A DNA stretch of 45,749 bases. Origin: a virus. A program made the translations under genes and the position numbers. Position 1 is the stretch's first letter. Every line of letters starts with the position of its first letter. Of the stretch, positions 13,448-21,726 are shown piece after piece. The notes beneath the pieces were generated by a model that did not search any database, was not told the origin of the DNA, and saw nothing but the letters and a program-made list of their open reading frames with translations. The stretch spans positions 1 through 45,749 of IMG/VR virus record IMGVR_UViG_3300011252_000669; one strand, given 5' to 3'.

Positions 13448-13747
13448 TCAACCACCATTGCGATTTTTTCTATTGTGCTTTAACCTCTGGTCGTTTAGTC
13501 TTCTTCTGATCATCTTCATCTCACCAGTATCTCCATTCTGAACAATGATCGGGGTACCTGGACGTTTGAGAGAATAAGACTTGATGATTCCCAAGTTGGG
13601 GGATTCACCCAGAGTCTTAGACCATCTCTCGTATTTTCTTCTTCCAGTAACTTGATTAAATTCTTCTGGTGTCAACTGGAATACCTTAACACCTTTGTAC
13701 TCGCTCACGATCTCCCCCTTTTTGGGAAGATGATTCATTTCATTCAT
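13448..13747 (-). CDS. Hypothetical basic protein
   Basis: A 99-residue protein from the ATG at 13747 (TGATG overlap with the upstream stop). It begins MNEMNHLPKKGEIVSEYKGV and ends in a very basic RRRLNDQRLKHNRKNRNGG. The middle (VFQLTPEEFNQVTGRRKYE) may be a small globular domain. No family recognised. Confidence 0.5.
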   Translation of the reverse strand: MNEMNHLPKKGEIVSEYKGVKVFQLTPEEFNQVTGRRKYERWSKTLGESPNLGIIKSYSLKRPGTPIIVQNGDTGEMKMIRRRLNDQRLKHNRKNRNGG

Positions 13748-15948
13748 CACATCAGTTTTTTTTTCCGTTTTTTCTTGATACCCACAACGCCGTCACGGTT
13801 CTGTGGGATAGCGGTGGAAGTGGTTCCAATCAATTCGTCAAGATTCCATGAAGTTCTCTTCTCGGATCCCTCTCCGATGACCTTGCCCATCATATCCTTC
13901 GCTAGTTTGCTAATTCTTCTTCTGACTTCGCCGTCCTTGGTGAAGAATTCGACATGAGCGATCCTACCATCGGACGTCGCAATCGCGGTGTCAGAGCTGT
14001 AGTTGACCTTGATTGCCTTGGTGAATGCCTGAGAGGACTTCTTATCTTCGAACCTATAAGTGGCGGGAATTGCCTTCAGGGGCATACCACTGGCGGTCTC
14101 GTTGATTAGTTCCTTCGCCTTCTCCTCGTCATACACTTTGAAGGTGTGGTTCTCTTTGGTTTTGTTATCCCTAATTGTGTAATGGCTCGAGCTGACTTTG
14201 ACGACCTTACCCTCTAGTTTTTTTCCACCGTTCTTGGAAAAGAACTGCTGGTCTTTACCAACTGTTTGCCTTGCCTGCTTAGCGGTCAAGGTGCCCATGC
14301 CTTTGGTGGCAAGGTCTCTAAGGTCTACCGACTCGTCCAACATCAAGTCATCGTGGTTGTCGATGGCCCAAATGTGGGCATCTCCTATTTTATTAAATTC
14401 TTTAGCGATATTGCCGTCGCTATCGTAGACACAATACTTGCCATCCTTCTTTTTCACATGATCTCTAGGATCCATTTCTTCGTTGACACTTTCCTTGAAG
14501 GTGTGTCGGATGGTTCCTTTTCTGTCCTCAATACCGATAGTAACATTAGGACCTACTTCTTTACGCATCATCTTGACGACGGCGGGAAGCATGTCCTTCA
14601 TCTTAGTATTCTCTTGCTTGATCACCTTGTTGTTCTTGATAGCAACAACGGTGAACGGACCGTCCATGTCGGTAAGGCCCTTGACGATGTCCTTCGATTT
14701 TGCTTCTTCCTTGATGGATGCCATCAACTCCATCTGACCGTCAGTTGCTTGGGCGATTGCTTTCATCAGAGCTGCCTGTGAGAAAGAGCTAAGTTGTCTC
14801 CACTTCTTATTGGAGGTCTGTCTGGCATACTTTTCATCACCGTCGAACGCCATCATCGCTAGTTCTAGCTTCTCTTCTCGTGGCATCTTCTCCCAGCTTC
14901 GGAATTCCTCTTCCTTGATGGTCACTAGACCATCAGTTTCGTCTTCCATGGTCTTGATGAGAGTCTTCTTGTCGGCAGGACTAACCTTACCCCACTTCAT
15001 CTTGGAGATCTTTTTACCTTTAGATGTACCGAAGGCGGAGTCGGCGACATCAAATCGCTCGTCTTCTGGCATATCATCCCACGTTAGTTCTGCGTCGCCA
15101 TATCGACCTTCAGCAATGGTCACCAAACCATTAGTTTCGTCTTCCATCGTCTTGATGAGGGTCTTCTTCATCTTGGGGTCGATCCTTGCCCACTTAGTCT
15201 TGGAGATTTTAACTGCTTTTCTCTCCCCAAACGCGATCTCCGCTATGTCGAACTTCTCATCTTCGGGCATTGAATCCCATTCGAGCTCGGCATCACCATA
15301 ACGCGATTCCTCTAGGGTCACAAGACCGTCGGTCTCTTTTTCAAGAGCCTTGACTAGTTTGTCCTGGATCTTCTTAGAAATCATTACCCAGGGTTCCTTG
15401 GCAATTTTGGCAGCCTCTCGGTCTCTGAAGATGAGAAGGGCAATATCTTCTCTCTCGTCATCAGGAAGGTCTCTCCACGATAGCACCGAATCACCGTATC
15501 TCTCCTGAAGCTGTCCAGCTCCAGATAGGTTTAGATGAGATGTTAGTCTAATGTTGTTGTTGCGGTTTTCCATCAGGATAGCCTTTCCTTCTAGTTCTGA
15601 CAATAAGTCTTCTTTATTTAGTCCGTAGTGCATGGTTACCGCCTCGATCAACATGGGATCAAGTGGAACACCAGATTCTTCTTTTAATAGGTAAAGGGCA
15701 GTGGCGAATTTGCCAATCCTGCTCTTTACGATGGGCACCTTGTTCAGGATTTTTTGCAAATTCCACACCAACGTATATACGTTAGAAGGGTATGCCGCCT
15801 TATCTTTGCTATTGATAAGGTCTTTTCTCTTCTTGAGAATGTTCCCCTTAGCATCAATAATTCCCAGCTTATAGGCATCAGTTTCATCGAACGGAGTCGT
15901 TAAAAGCTTGATGAATTTATATGCTACGAATGTATCGAATACTTTCAT
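13747..15948 (-). CDS. Conserved T4-type late protein with 66-residue repeats
   Basis: A 733-residue protein. Residues 1-130 (MKVFDTFVAYKFIKLLTTPF..., VPIVKSRIGKFATALYLLKE) resemble a protein conserved in marine T4-type phages and of unknown role. About residues 150-415 are four tandem repeats of about 66 residues: RYGD-x-x-L-x-W-DxxPEDER, AF or IF, a Lys-rich WxxI segment, then ME-x-ET-(D/N)-GLVT. The fourth is divergent. Later parts include VTIGIEDRKGTIRHTFKES and GKYCVYDSDGNIAKEFNKIG. Possibly a structural or scaffold-associated protein. Confidence 0.6.
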   Translation of the reverse strand: MKVFDTFVAYKFIKLLTTPFDETDAYKLGIIDAKGNILKKRKDLINSKDKAAYPSNVYTLVWNLQKILNKVPIVKSRIGKFATALYLLKEESGVPLDPMLIEAVTMHYGLNKEDLLSELEGKAILMENRNNNIRLTSHLNLSGAGQLQERYGDSVLSWRDLPDDEREDIALLIFRDREAAKIAKEPWVMISKKIQDKLVKALEKETDGLVTLEESRYGDAELEWDSMPEDEKFDIAEIAFGERKAVKISKTKWARIDPKMKKTLIKTMEDETNGLVTIAEGRYGDAELTWDDMPEDERFDVADSAFGTSKGKKISKMKWGKVSPADKKTLIKTMEDETDGLVTIKEEEFRSWEKMPREEKLELAMMAFDGDEKYARQTSNKKWRQLSSFSQAALMKAIAQATDGQMELMASIKEEAKSKDIVKGLTDMDGPFTVVAIKNNKVIKQENTKMKDMLPAVVKMMRKEVGPNVTIGIEDRKGTIRHTFKESVNEEMDPRDHVKKKDGKYCVYDSDGNIAKEFNKIGDAHIWAIDNHDDLMLDESVDLRDLATKGMGTLTAKQARQTVGKDQQFFSKNGGKKLEGKVVKVSSSHYTIRDNKTKENHTFKVYDEEKAKELINETASGMPLKAIPATYRFEDKKSSQAFTKAIKVNYSSDTAIATSDGRIAHVEFFTKDGEVRRRISKLAKDMMGKVIGEGSEKRTSWNLDELIGTTSTAIPQNRDGVVGIKKKRKKKLM

Positions 15949-16328
15949 ATTTTCCTCAGTAGGTCTGCTACTTCTTGATCGATCCCCAACGACAAAATGT
16001 CTGCCTCTTCCACTTTCTTTAGTTCATCACCCTCTGGGGCAATGTTTAAAAATACCAACAATGTTTTAATAATTTCGTGGTATTCTTTTTCCATCCTAAA
16101 GAAGAGGAGTCTCGAACAAGGTATCACACCGAAGACATTATTGAGGACAATGACATGGTTTAAAATCAACCTATCTTTCAACTCCCCAGTGGTTTTATAC
16201 CTCTTTAAAAGACGTTTGAGGTACTTAATCCGATTGATATCGCTGTAAAATTCATCGATATCTAAGCACTGAGGGTTGTCATAATGCTTCATTGCGTACA
16301 TAATATAGTTGTTAGATGTCAATTTCAA
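15945..16328 (-). CDS. Conserved T4-type phage hypothetical protein (DUF7207-like)
   Basis: A 127-residue protein (MKLTSNNYIMYAMKHYDNPQ, DINRIKYLKRLLKRYKTTGE, LILNHVIVLNNVFGV). From memory of family sequences this matches a small protein conserved across T4-type marine phages and adjacent to the preceding conserved gene. All-helical, role unknown. The stop overlaps the start of the 733-residue gene as ATGA. Confidence 0.65.
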   Translation of the reverse strand: MKLTSNNYIMYAMKHYDNPQCLDIDEFYSDINRIKYLKRLLKRYKTTGELKDRLILNHVIVLNNVFGVIPCSRLLFFRMEKEYHEIIKTLLVFLNIAPEGDELKKVEEADILSLGIDQEVADLLRKI

Positions 16329-16334
16329 AGTTTC

Positions 16335-16799
16335 TCACACAGGTTGAATCTCAGATTCAAGTCCCCATAGTCCATTTTCCTTGGTCCAGGTGAACCTGAC
16401 TCCCCACTCTTTACCAGTCTTTCTTTTGAATCCGCTGTCGTTGACAAAGGTTCCATCGTCTTCCATGCCGATCATACCACCCCAGAGCTTTGCGGGGACA
16501 ACATGGGTACCCACTTCGATCGGGACTTCCGCAGGATTGAAATCAATTCCAGCAAATCCCATTGCCTGCCTGATTTCCGTGACTCTGGCCTTGGGATCTG
16601 CTACGGGCTGCCCGTTGATAAATGCCATACCAGCGTTCAGCCTATCAATTGCCTCTGGCGTATTTGGATCGTAGAGGTTAACGCTACCATCATCCGCCTT
16701 TGAAACGACATTGGAGAAATGAACGTTATCAAGTGCAGCGGCGTTTGGGCCGAGACCCTCGTTGATGATTTGCTTCTTGAAGTCTTTATAGTGCTTCAT
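16335..16799 (-). CDS. Capsid-tagged hypothetical protein
   Basis: A 154-residue protein beginning MKHYKDFKKQIINEG, a capsid-tag-like helix ending in an IxE site (INE). The body contains NTPEAIDRLNAGMAFINGQP and PIEVGTHVVPAKLWGGMIGM, then a C-terminal beta segment (WGVRFTWTKENGLWGLESEI). No catalytic motif. Late box TATAAATA at 16824-16831 and GGAGAC before the ATG. Confidence 0.55.
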   Translation of the reverse strand: MKHYKDFKKQIINEGLGPNAAALDNVHFSNVVSKADDGSVNLYDPNTPEAIDRLNAGMAFINGQPVADPKARVTEIRQAMGFAGIDFNPAEVPIEVGTHVVPAKLWGGMIGMEDDGTFVNDSGFKRKTGKEWGVRFTWTKENGLWGLESEIQPV

Positions 16800-16800
16800 A

Positions 16801-17562
16801 TCAGTAGTCTCCTTGTTCGTCGTTATTTATATCCAACGAGCCACTAATTAGAGCCTCGTATGCTTCTTCGGATAAGTTGTTGGTGATCTCGATTGCGAAG
16901 TCTTCTTCACTGATATCGATTGGTAGGTTATCGTAGAAAGCAATAACCTCTTCATACAGTTTAATTCCTGCCCTGAGGTCATCAAACATCATTGATGCAG
17001 TTCTATCTGGCATTCCACTGGGGACCCCCTTCAGGAATCCGTCGAAATTGTTTTCGGATGCGAGTTTTCTCATTTTCGATGCTGACATACCAGAGACCCC
17101 ATCCGAGTCAGGATCTCTGCCACCAGCGCTAACGACTTCGAAATTATCGAAATCAAACGATTTTTTGGGATCTGAATGATTGATATATTTCCTGATCTCC
17201 CTGTCTAGATCAGCGACACGATCGCTACCGACAACAAGGATGACATTTTTGTATCCTTCATCGCTCAACATTTTAGCGACGAAAAACGGGTTCTTCATGC
17301 TGGGGTCTTCTACCACATTCGCATTGCGGAACGACGCCTTCATATATTTTATTTTGTTTTTGTACTTCAAGGGATTTTTCACGTTGCCTTCCGAAGGACT
17401 AGCGAAAATCATATTTTCATACCCGTTCTTGCGAGCGGTCTTGAGCACAGTATTAACCAAAAGCTCGTGGCCTACGTGGGGGGGATTGAATCTACCAAAG
17501 GTAAAAACAACCCCGTCCCCACTTGCCTCTTGGAGGCCTCTCTTCTCGTTGAAGGTAAGCAC
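16801..17562 (-). CDS. HxGH nucleotidyltransferase
   Basis: A 253-residue protein with a GTG start at 17562, the only start possible because TGA lies two codons upstream. TFGRFNPPHVGHELLV carries the HxGH nucleotide-binding motif. SGMSASKMRKLA matches the second cytidylyl/adenylyltransferase motif (SxSKxR), with LVVGSDRVADLDR between them. Similar proteins occur in T4-type marine phages; substrate (NMN, a sugar phosphate or other) is unknown. The N-terminus (LTFNEKRGLQEASGDG) weakly recalls a capsid tag. A late box for the next gene lies inside its 3' end. Confidence 0.75.
   Translation of the reverse strand: MLTFNEKRGLQEASGDGVVFTFGRFNPPHVGHELLVNTVLKTARKNGYENMIFASPSEGNVKNPLKYKNKIKYMKASFRNANVVEDPSMKNPFFVAKMLSDEGYKNVILVVGSDRVADLDREIRKYINHSDPKKSFDFDNFEVVSAGGRDPDSDGVSGMSASKMRKLASENNFDGFLKGVPSGMPDRTASMMFDDLRAGIKLYEEVIAFYDNLPIDISEEDFAIEITNNLSEEAYEALISGSLDINNDEQGDY
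16824..16831 (-). promoter_or_regulatory. T4-type late promoter box
   Basis: TATAAATA on the minus strand, 24 nt before the ATG at 16799 and inside the end of the nucleotidyltransferase gene. Confidence 0.55.
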
Positions 17563-17568
17563 TCGATA

Positions 17569-17709
17569 TCAGTCCTTATTCCATGGGAAGAATTTCTTTG
17601 CCCAACCCCATGCGGGAGCACCGACTACGGCACCAGCAATGAAAGTTAGTGCGATAAACCATGTTGTTCCCAGAATGCTGGAGTAGTCCATCTCTGCTAA
17701 AGTAATCAT
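17569..17709 (-). CDS. Small single-helix membrane protein (46 aa)
   Basis: A 46-codon frame (MITLAEMDYSSILGTTWFIA...) with one clear membrane helix (TWFIALTFIAGAVVGAPAWG) and a short basic tail (WAKKFFPWNKD). AGGAG lies about 7 nt before the ATG and TATAAATA 33 nt upstream; the stop is 6 nt before the next GTG. These signals make it a confident small gene. Function unknown. Confidence 0.65.
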   Translation of the reverse strand: MITLAEMDYSSILGTTWFIALTFIAGAVVGAPAWGWAKKFFPWNKD

Positions 17710-17742
17710 ATAAATCTCCTTGATCGATTACAAAAAAACGTT

Positions 17743-17750
17743 TATTTATA
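17743..17750 (-). promoter_or_regulatory. T4-type late promoter box
   Basis: TATAAATA on the minus strand directly after the stop codon at 17751 of the upstream gene, 33 nt before the ATG at 17709. Confidence 0.6.
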
Positions 17751-18881
17751 TCACATCATGGGGGGCATGCCTGGCATCCCACCACCTTGTCCCTCTTGTG
17801 GACCGCCAGCTCCACCGTGGTGTTGCTGGTTCATCATCTGCTGCTTAGCGAGCATTTCTTTAATCTTCCTGATTCTCTCTGCATTGTTACCACCTTCGTA
17901 GTATTGCTGCATCGCTAGGCTTTTCAGAATGTCAGAAACCCCATCCATCGCCATGGGTTCAACAGCGGGAACACCTTGAATCTCTGGTTCGCGGTAGAAC
18001 ATTTCTGGATCTTCGTTTGGTTGATGGTAACCAGCTTGACCCATGTTTTGCATGTGTTCCTGCTGTCTCTTTTGCAATTCATCGAAGGAATAATTGATGG
18101 GTCTCTCAATAGGACTCAGACCACGAACCTTCTCTGGATGGATTCCGTAAGCCATCTGATAGACATCTGCACGGTCACCGCCCAGAGGATCAGAAGTTCT
18201 CCACTCTCCTGCGGACTGGAGGAATCCCTGCTGCTCGTCTGCAGTGATGTCTCTTCTTCCTCTCAGACCAGTCACATCTTTCTTTCTACCAGATTTGAAA
18301 TCCCATATGGGTCTGGGTTGCTGCTGCTGTTGTTGTTGTGCTCCCTGCTGTGGCAGTCCACCCGCCATCTGCGGCGGCATCCCTGGCATTTGTGGTGGCA
18401 TTCCTGGCATTGGAGGAGCTGGCATACCCCCAGCAATTGGGGGTTGCATTTGAGCAGCTGCAGAAGCCATGGGTCTGGGAGTGGACCGTGAAGCTCTACC
18501 CTGCTGCATCGCTCCCGCCATGTCCATGCCGCTTCCTTCATCTCTACCTCGGAGGTCTGGGACCTGAGGCATCGTTGGGGGAGCAATACCCGTCTGGGGT
18601 TGTGCTTGTGGTTGCTGTTGTGGCATCTGACCGCCCATGGGCGGCATCTGTGGGGGTCTATCTGCACCAGGAGGCATCTGTGGCATCTGACCACCACCAG
18701 GAGGCTGCTGCATCTGACCAGACATCATCTGCTGGATCATCGCCATCATTTGTTGCTTGTTGGGATCTTTCTTTTTTCCCCGCATTTGTGGGGTAAACCC
18801 ACCATATAGGCTTTCAGCAATTATGGGTTTCGCTGGTTCTTCGGAAAAAGGATCGAATTGTTCGAATAATACTTTAGTCAT
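17751..18881 (-). CDS. Gln/Pro/Gly/Met-rich late protein
   Basis: A 376-residue low-complexity protein. It starts MTKVLFEQFDPFSEEPAKPI and IIAESLYGGFTP, then long stretches of MPPQMPG, QQQQ and GGG. A compact central segment (SGRRKDVTGLRGRRDITADE) precedes a helical C-terminal segment (ILKSLAMQQYYEGGNNAERI). Such composition suggests a disordered structural or scaffold-like protein. It ends in an ATGA-type junction with its neighbours; function unknown. Confidence 0.6.
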   Translation of the reverse strand: MTKVLFEQFDPFSEEPAKPIIAESLYGGFTPQMRGKKKDPNKQQMMAMIQQMMSGQMQQPPGGGQMPQMPPGADRPPQMPPMGGQMPQQQPQAQPQTGIAPPTMPQVPDLRGRDEGSGMDMAGAMQQGRASRSTPRPMASAAAQMQPPIAGGMPAPPMPGMPPQMPGMPPQMAGGLPQQGAQQQQQQQPRPIWDFKSGRKKDVTGLRGRRDITADEQQGFLQSAGEWRTSDPLGGDRADVYQMAYGIHPEKVRGLSPIERPINYSFDELQKRQQEHMQNMGQAGYHQPNEDPEMFYREPEIQGVPAVEPMAMDGVSDILKSLAMQQYYEGGNNAERIRKIKEMLAKQQMMNQQHHGGAGGPQEGQGGGMPGMPPMM

Positions 18882-19216
18882 CTTCCCATTCTCCTTCGTC
18901 TTTCTTCTTCCTGTTGTTCGATATATGCCCTATATGCTGCCATATAGTCTGCTTTACTGTACTGGTAAGGCATCTGATTATATGCTCGGTTGTTGAATCT
19001 TTGACCGTAGTTGGCAATCTTAGGACTGGGGTCCGCCCCGATTCCTGCGATTCCACCGACTGCTGTACTAAGATCTCCGCCTGGATTAAACCCAGCATAG
19101 GTGGAATTTGGTTTAACATTACTAGCGACAGCAGTATCCAATCCCAGTTCGCCGACTTCTCTAAGCATCCTTCGATGGATGATTCCCTCTAGTATTGCCT
19201 GATTATAATAGTTCAT
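18878..19216 (-). CDS. Hypothetical late protein
   Basis: A 112-residue protein (MNYYNQAILEGIIHRRMLRE...) with a Gly-rich middle (GGDLSTAVGGIAGIGADPSP) and a C-terminal Arg/Glu helix (IEQQEEERRRRMGR). The N-terminus (YYNQAILEG) could be a degenerate capsid tag with a site at ILE. Its stop overlaps the next start as ATGA. No family recognised. Confidence 0.5.
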   Translation of the reverse strand: MNYYNQAILEGIIHRRMLREVGELGLDTAVASNVKPNSTYAGFNPGGDLSTAVGGIAGIGADPSPKIANYGQRFNNRAYNQMPYQYSKADYMAAYRAYIEQQEEERRRRMGR

Positions 19217-19217
19217 A

Positions 19218-20426
19218 TCATTTTACCCAGTTTTTAGCTACTGTGAAGTTCGACCTACTGAATTCTAGTCTGTCGACCAGTTTAAGTGCTTTGTTACTCA
19301 CCCTATCTACTGCCACGAATCCTTCTGGAGCAGTGGACTTCAAACCGTTCTCAGTCTGAATGAAAGTACCGATTGAATCGATTTTTTCCAGTTTCCTAAC
19401 GAGGAAGATCTTCAGATCCGTGATTGATTCATGTAGTTCAAACACTTCGTCTAAGTATTCTCTATTACTATTTAGGTACCGTACGACCTCCTGCAACTCA
19501 GCTCTCTTAGATGCTTTGGTCACTTCGGTCTTTACACTGTCTATTGCCTCTGAATATTTTTGGGTGACAAACCCAACTAGACCCCTGGTGCTTCCACTAA
19601 CACTACCAGACTTGACCATGTCATTCACATAGATCTTCACCATTGGGATCAACTTAGCAAATCCCGTAACCTCGTCAATGAAGGCGGAGGTATTAGAGAA
19701 CTGGGCCTTGATATCATTTAGGAGATCTTCGGCATAAGACTGCTCATCACTGGTCATGGTAGCATTGCCACTCTCGTCCTTGAAGTCTGCATCTCTGTAC
19801 CAGACGTTCTTGGACTTTCTGAGAGTGCGGACCTGAGGATCAAAAGATGCCTTCATGGATGCCATGTCCCCACCAGTATATCTGGTATGGAACACGACAC
19901 CCAATTTAGCACGTTTCACCTCTTTGGCATTGTCACTATCTTCTGGGAAGGCATAAGTGATAGTGTTGGGTCTGAATGCTAGCTGTTTCTCTCCATCCAC
20001 ATCCATCGAGAAAGTGGAATCAGAAGTGAACATCAGATCGCCTTGAAGGACAGTCTTGATCCCCAACTCAGGGAGGAATTTCAACGCAGCCTTCAATTTC
20101 TTAGCAAGATCCCCGCCATGGTTGGCATCAATATCATCATTGGTGTAGTTGATCTTGGGGGATCTTTTATTAAATACGCTCTTCGTTCCAACAAAGAACT
20201 TCCCATTTTCTGGGTTAATGCCGCAGAAGACAGCAGGAGCACCGTCCCACTTGGTAGTGAGATCAACGGCACTCTTGCTGCTTCCGCTGAGCATATTAAT
20301 CACTTCATCTAGGAATCTGATAGCATTCTCAACGCCTGTAGATCCTTCATTGAAGATTTCGTCTTCAATGTGTTCTAGGTGAGTGTTTTTACCCTCGGTA
20401 AGAAATTTGTTGAAAGATAGTATCAT
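19218..20426 (-). CDS. Capsid-tagged DUF6267-like protein with KWDG motif
   Basis: A 402-residue protein. The N-terminus MILSFNKFLTEGKN is tag-like, with a cleavage-type LTE. The body matches a family conserved in marine T4-type phages: HIEDEIFNEG, TTKWDGAPAVFCGINP, KFFVGTKSVFNK, TVLQGDLMF. K59-W-D-G resembles motif I (KxDG) of covalent nucleotidyltransferases (DNA/RNA ligases), with QGDLMF in the position of motif III. A ligase-like role is an inference; other motifs are not clear. Confidence 0.65.
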   Translation of the reverse strand: MILSFNKFLTEGKNTHLEHIEDEIFNEGSTGVENAIRFLDEVINMLSGSSKSAVDLTTKWDGAPAVFCGINPENGKFFVGTKSVFNKRSPKINYTNDDIDANHGGDLAKKLKAALKFLPELGIKTVLQGDLMFTSDSTFSMDVDGEKQLAFRPNTITYAFPEDSDNAKEVKRAKLGVVFHTRYTGGDMASMKASFDPQVRTLRKSKNVWYRDADFKDESGNATMTSDEQSYAEDLLNDIKAQFSNTSAFIDEVTGFAKLIPMVKIYVNDMVKSGSVSGSTRGLVGFVTQKYSEAIDSVKTEVTKASKRAELQEVVRYLNSNREYLDEVFELHESITDLKIFLVRKLEKIDSIGTFIQTENGLKSTAPEGFVAVDRVSNKALKLVDRLEFSRSNFTVAKNWVK

Positions 20427-20914
20427 GGTACAAATGGTAAGAAGCGGATAGGATTGAGAACAGGATTGCCTCCCACTCCAGGAATTGGAAGCTGACCTGG
20501 AATAGTGACATCAGGAGTTAAAATAGGAGTACCTGTAGGCTCTCCTGCTGGTTTACCATCTTCAACTTCTCCTGGTGCTGTAACATCCGTTGGGGCAGTC
20601 CACTGGTTTGGTTCGGTGGGGTCTGCGGGGGGCCACAAGGTAGGATCGCCCATTCCACCAGGCTGGGTTTGATCGTTGGGGTTTATACCACCTGGCATAT
20701 CTGCTGGTGCAGTAACATCGTTACCGTTTTTATCTTTATAAACCCATCTTTGCCCTCTCTTGGCTCCAGGCACTGGTTGCCAACCTGGAAGTGGATAGTT
20801 GACTGGTGCAAAAGGGGTCAACAAACCAGGGACGGGGTTCATCCACCATGGCACACCAGATTCAGGACCGCCTGGTGCCTCAGTGATTAAAGTTCTAAGA
20901 TCGTTGATTTTCAT
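20423..20914 (-). CDS. Capsid-tagged Pro/Gly-rich protein
   Basis: A 163-residue protein beginning MKINDLRTLITEAPG: a tag-like helix with an ITE cleavage-type site. After the tag it is mostly Pro, Gly, Asp and Trp (VPWWMNPVPGLLTPFAPVNY, QRWVYKDKNGNDV). No catalytic motif and low complexity. One of several paralogous tagged Pro/Gly/Asp-rich proteins between 20.4 and 29.2 kb. Confidence 0.6.
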   Translation of the reverse strand: MKINDLRTLITEAPGGPESGVPWWMNPVPGLLTPFAPVNYPLPGWQPVPGAKRGQRWVYKDKNGNDVTAPADMPGGINPNDQTQPGGMGDPTLWPPADPTEPNQWTAPTDVTAPGEVEDGKPAGEPTGTPILTPDVTIPGQLPIPGVGGNPVLNPIRFLPFVP

Positions 20915-20970
20915 CTTTTTACCTTTTTATAAATTTCTATTGGAAGAATACAAGAGTAGAATTTTTTAAT

Positions 20971-21714
20971 TCATGCCATTGGTTGAGAGCCATAACCGCC
21001 GCCTGGTCGAGGTACACCGTACGCGGGGTCGAATACCCCAGGCCCACCAGCAGGAGAGCCATACCCTGGCATCCAAGGCCACGTGCTTGGATCACTTGGA
21101 TCGAAGTTGTCTATCTCTTCTCTCCAACCTTCCCCTGCATTCCTCAGCCATTCCAATAATTCTTCAAGAATTTTATCATCAATTGTTACATCAAATCCAG
21201 GGGCGTGGATTGGAAGAGGCTGACCGTCTCGACCAACGGGGCGTCCCCACTCGTCAAAACCTGGATTCGGGATGATGGGGTTCTCTCGGTCTACAAGCCA
21301 GGGGTAGTTCTCATCCCAGTTCCATTGCTGATTTGGAGGAACACCACTGGGGAGATCTGGTACACTCCATGCATCTGGAATTCCATCACCGTCGGTGTCC
21401 ACATCGGGCAGAGGCCAGTTAGCAGGCCAATTGGGGTCACCTGGCATGGGTGCACCTTCCGTTGGAGACCCAGGATCTCCATAACCATCGGGAAACGTAT
21501 TATAACCATCGGGATCTGGGGGGATGAATGGATCACCGCCATTATCTTCTACCTCACCGCCGCCATCATCGTCGTTTCCGAACCAGTCGAACGGGTTTAA
21601 TAGCCAGTCGCTTGAAGATCTATTACCCATAGAAGTGTTTGAAACATCTGTAACAGGGCTTGGAATCACTTCGTCGGATTCATTTAATTTGTCGAAAAAA
21701 TCTTTAAGATGCAT
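20971..21714 (-). CDS. Capsid-tagged Asp/Pro/Gly-rich protein with DxDGDG loop
   Basis: A 247-residue protein. Tag MHLKDFFDKLNES (LNE site), then acidic and Gly-rich sequence (GNDDDGGGEVEDNGGDPF). A calcium-type loop DVDTDGDGIPDAW follows, as in thrombospondin type 3 repeats. A helical segment KILEELLEWLRNAGEGWREE and a Gly-rich tail end the protein. Likely extended and possibly calcium-binding. Role inside the head is inferred only from the tag. Confidence 0.6.
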   Translation of the reverse strand: MHLKDFFDKLNESDEVIPSPVTDVSNTSMGNRSSSDWLLNPFDWFGNDDDGGGEVEDNGGDPFIPPDPDGYNTFPDGYGDPGSPTEGAPMPGDPNWPANWPLPDVDTDGDGIPDAWSVPDLPSGVPPNQQWNWDENYPWLVDRENPIIPNPGFDEWGRPVGRDGQPLPIHAPGFDVTIDDKILEELLEWLRNAGEGWREEIDNFDPSDPSTWPWMPGYGSPAGGPGVFDPAYGVPRPGGGYGSQPMA

Positions 21715-21726
21715 GGGGGTTTCCCT

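Noticed and set aside
12976-13458. 160-codon minus-strand frame with a hydrophobic start overlapping the lipoprotein gene
   Set aside because: It is out of frame with the supported lipoprotein gene, becomes Arg/Asp low-complexity and lacks a ribosome-binding site.
14266-15301. Long plus-strand frames opposite the 66-residue-repeat protein
   Set aside because: They mirror the repeats of the minus-strand protein and have no independent signals.
18272-18697. Repetitive DNA that could look like a CRISPR or satellite array
   Set aside because: The repeats are codon-level Gln/Pro/Gly/Met low complexity in one protein; unit lengths are irregular and there are no spacers.
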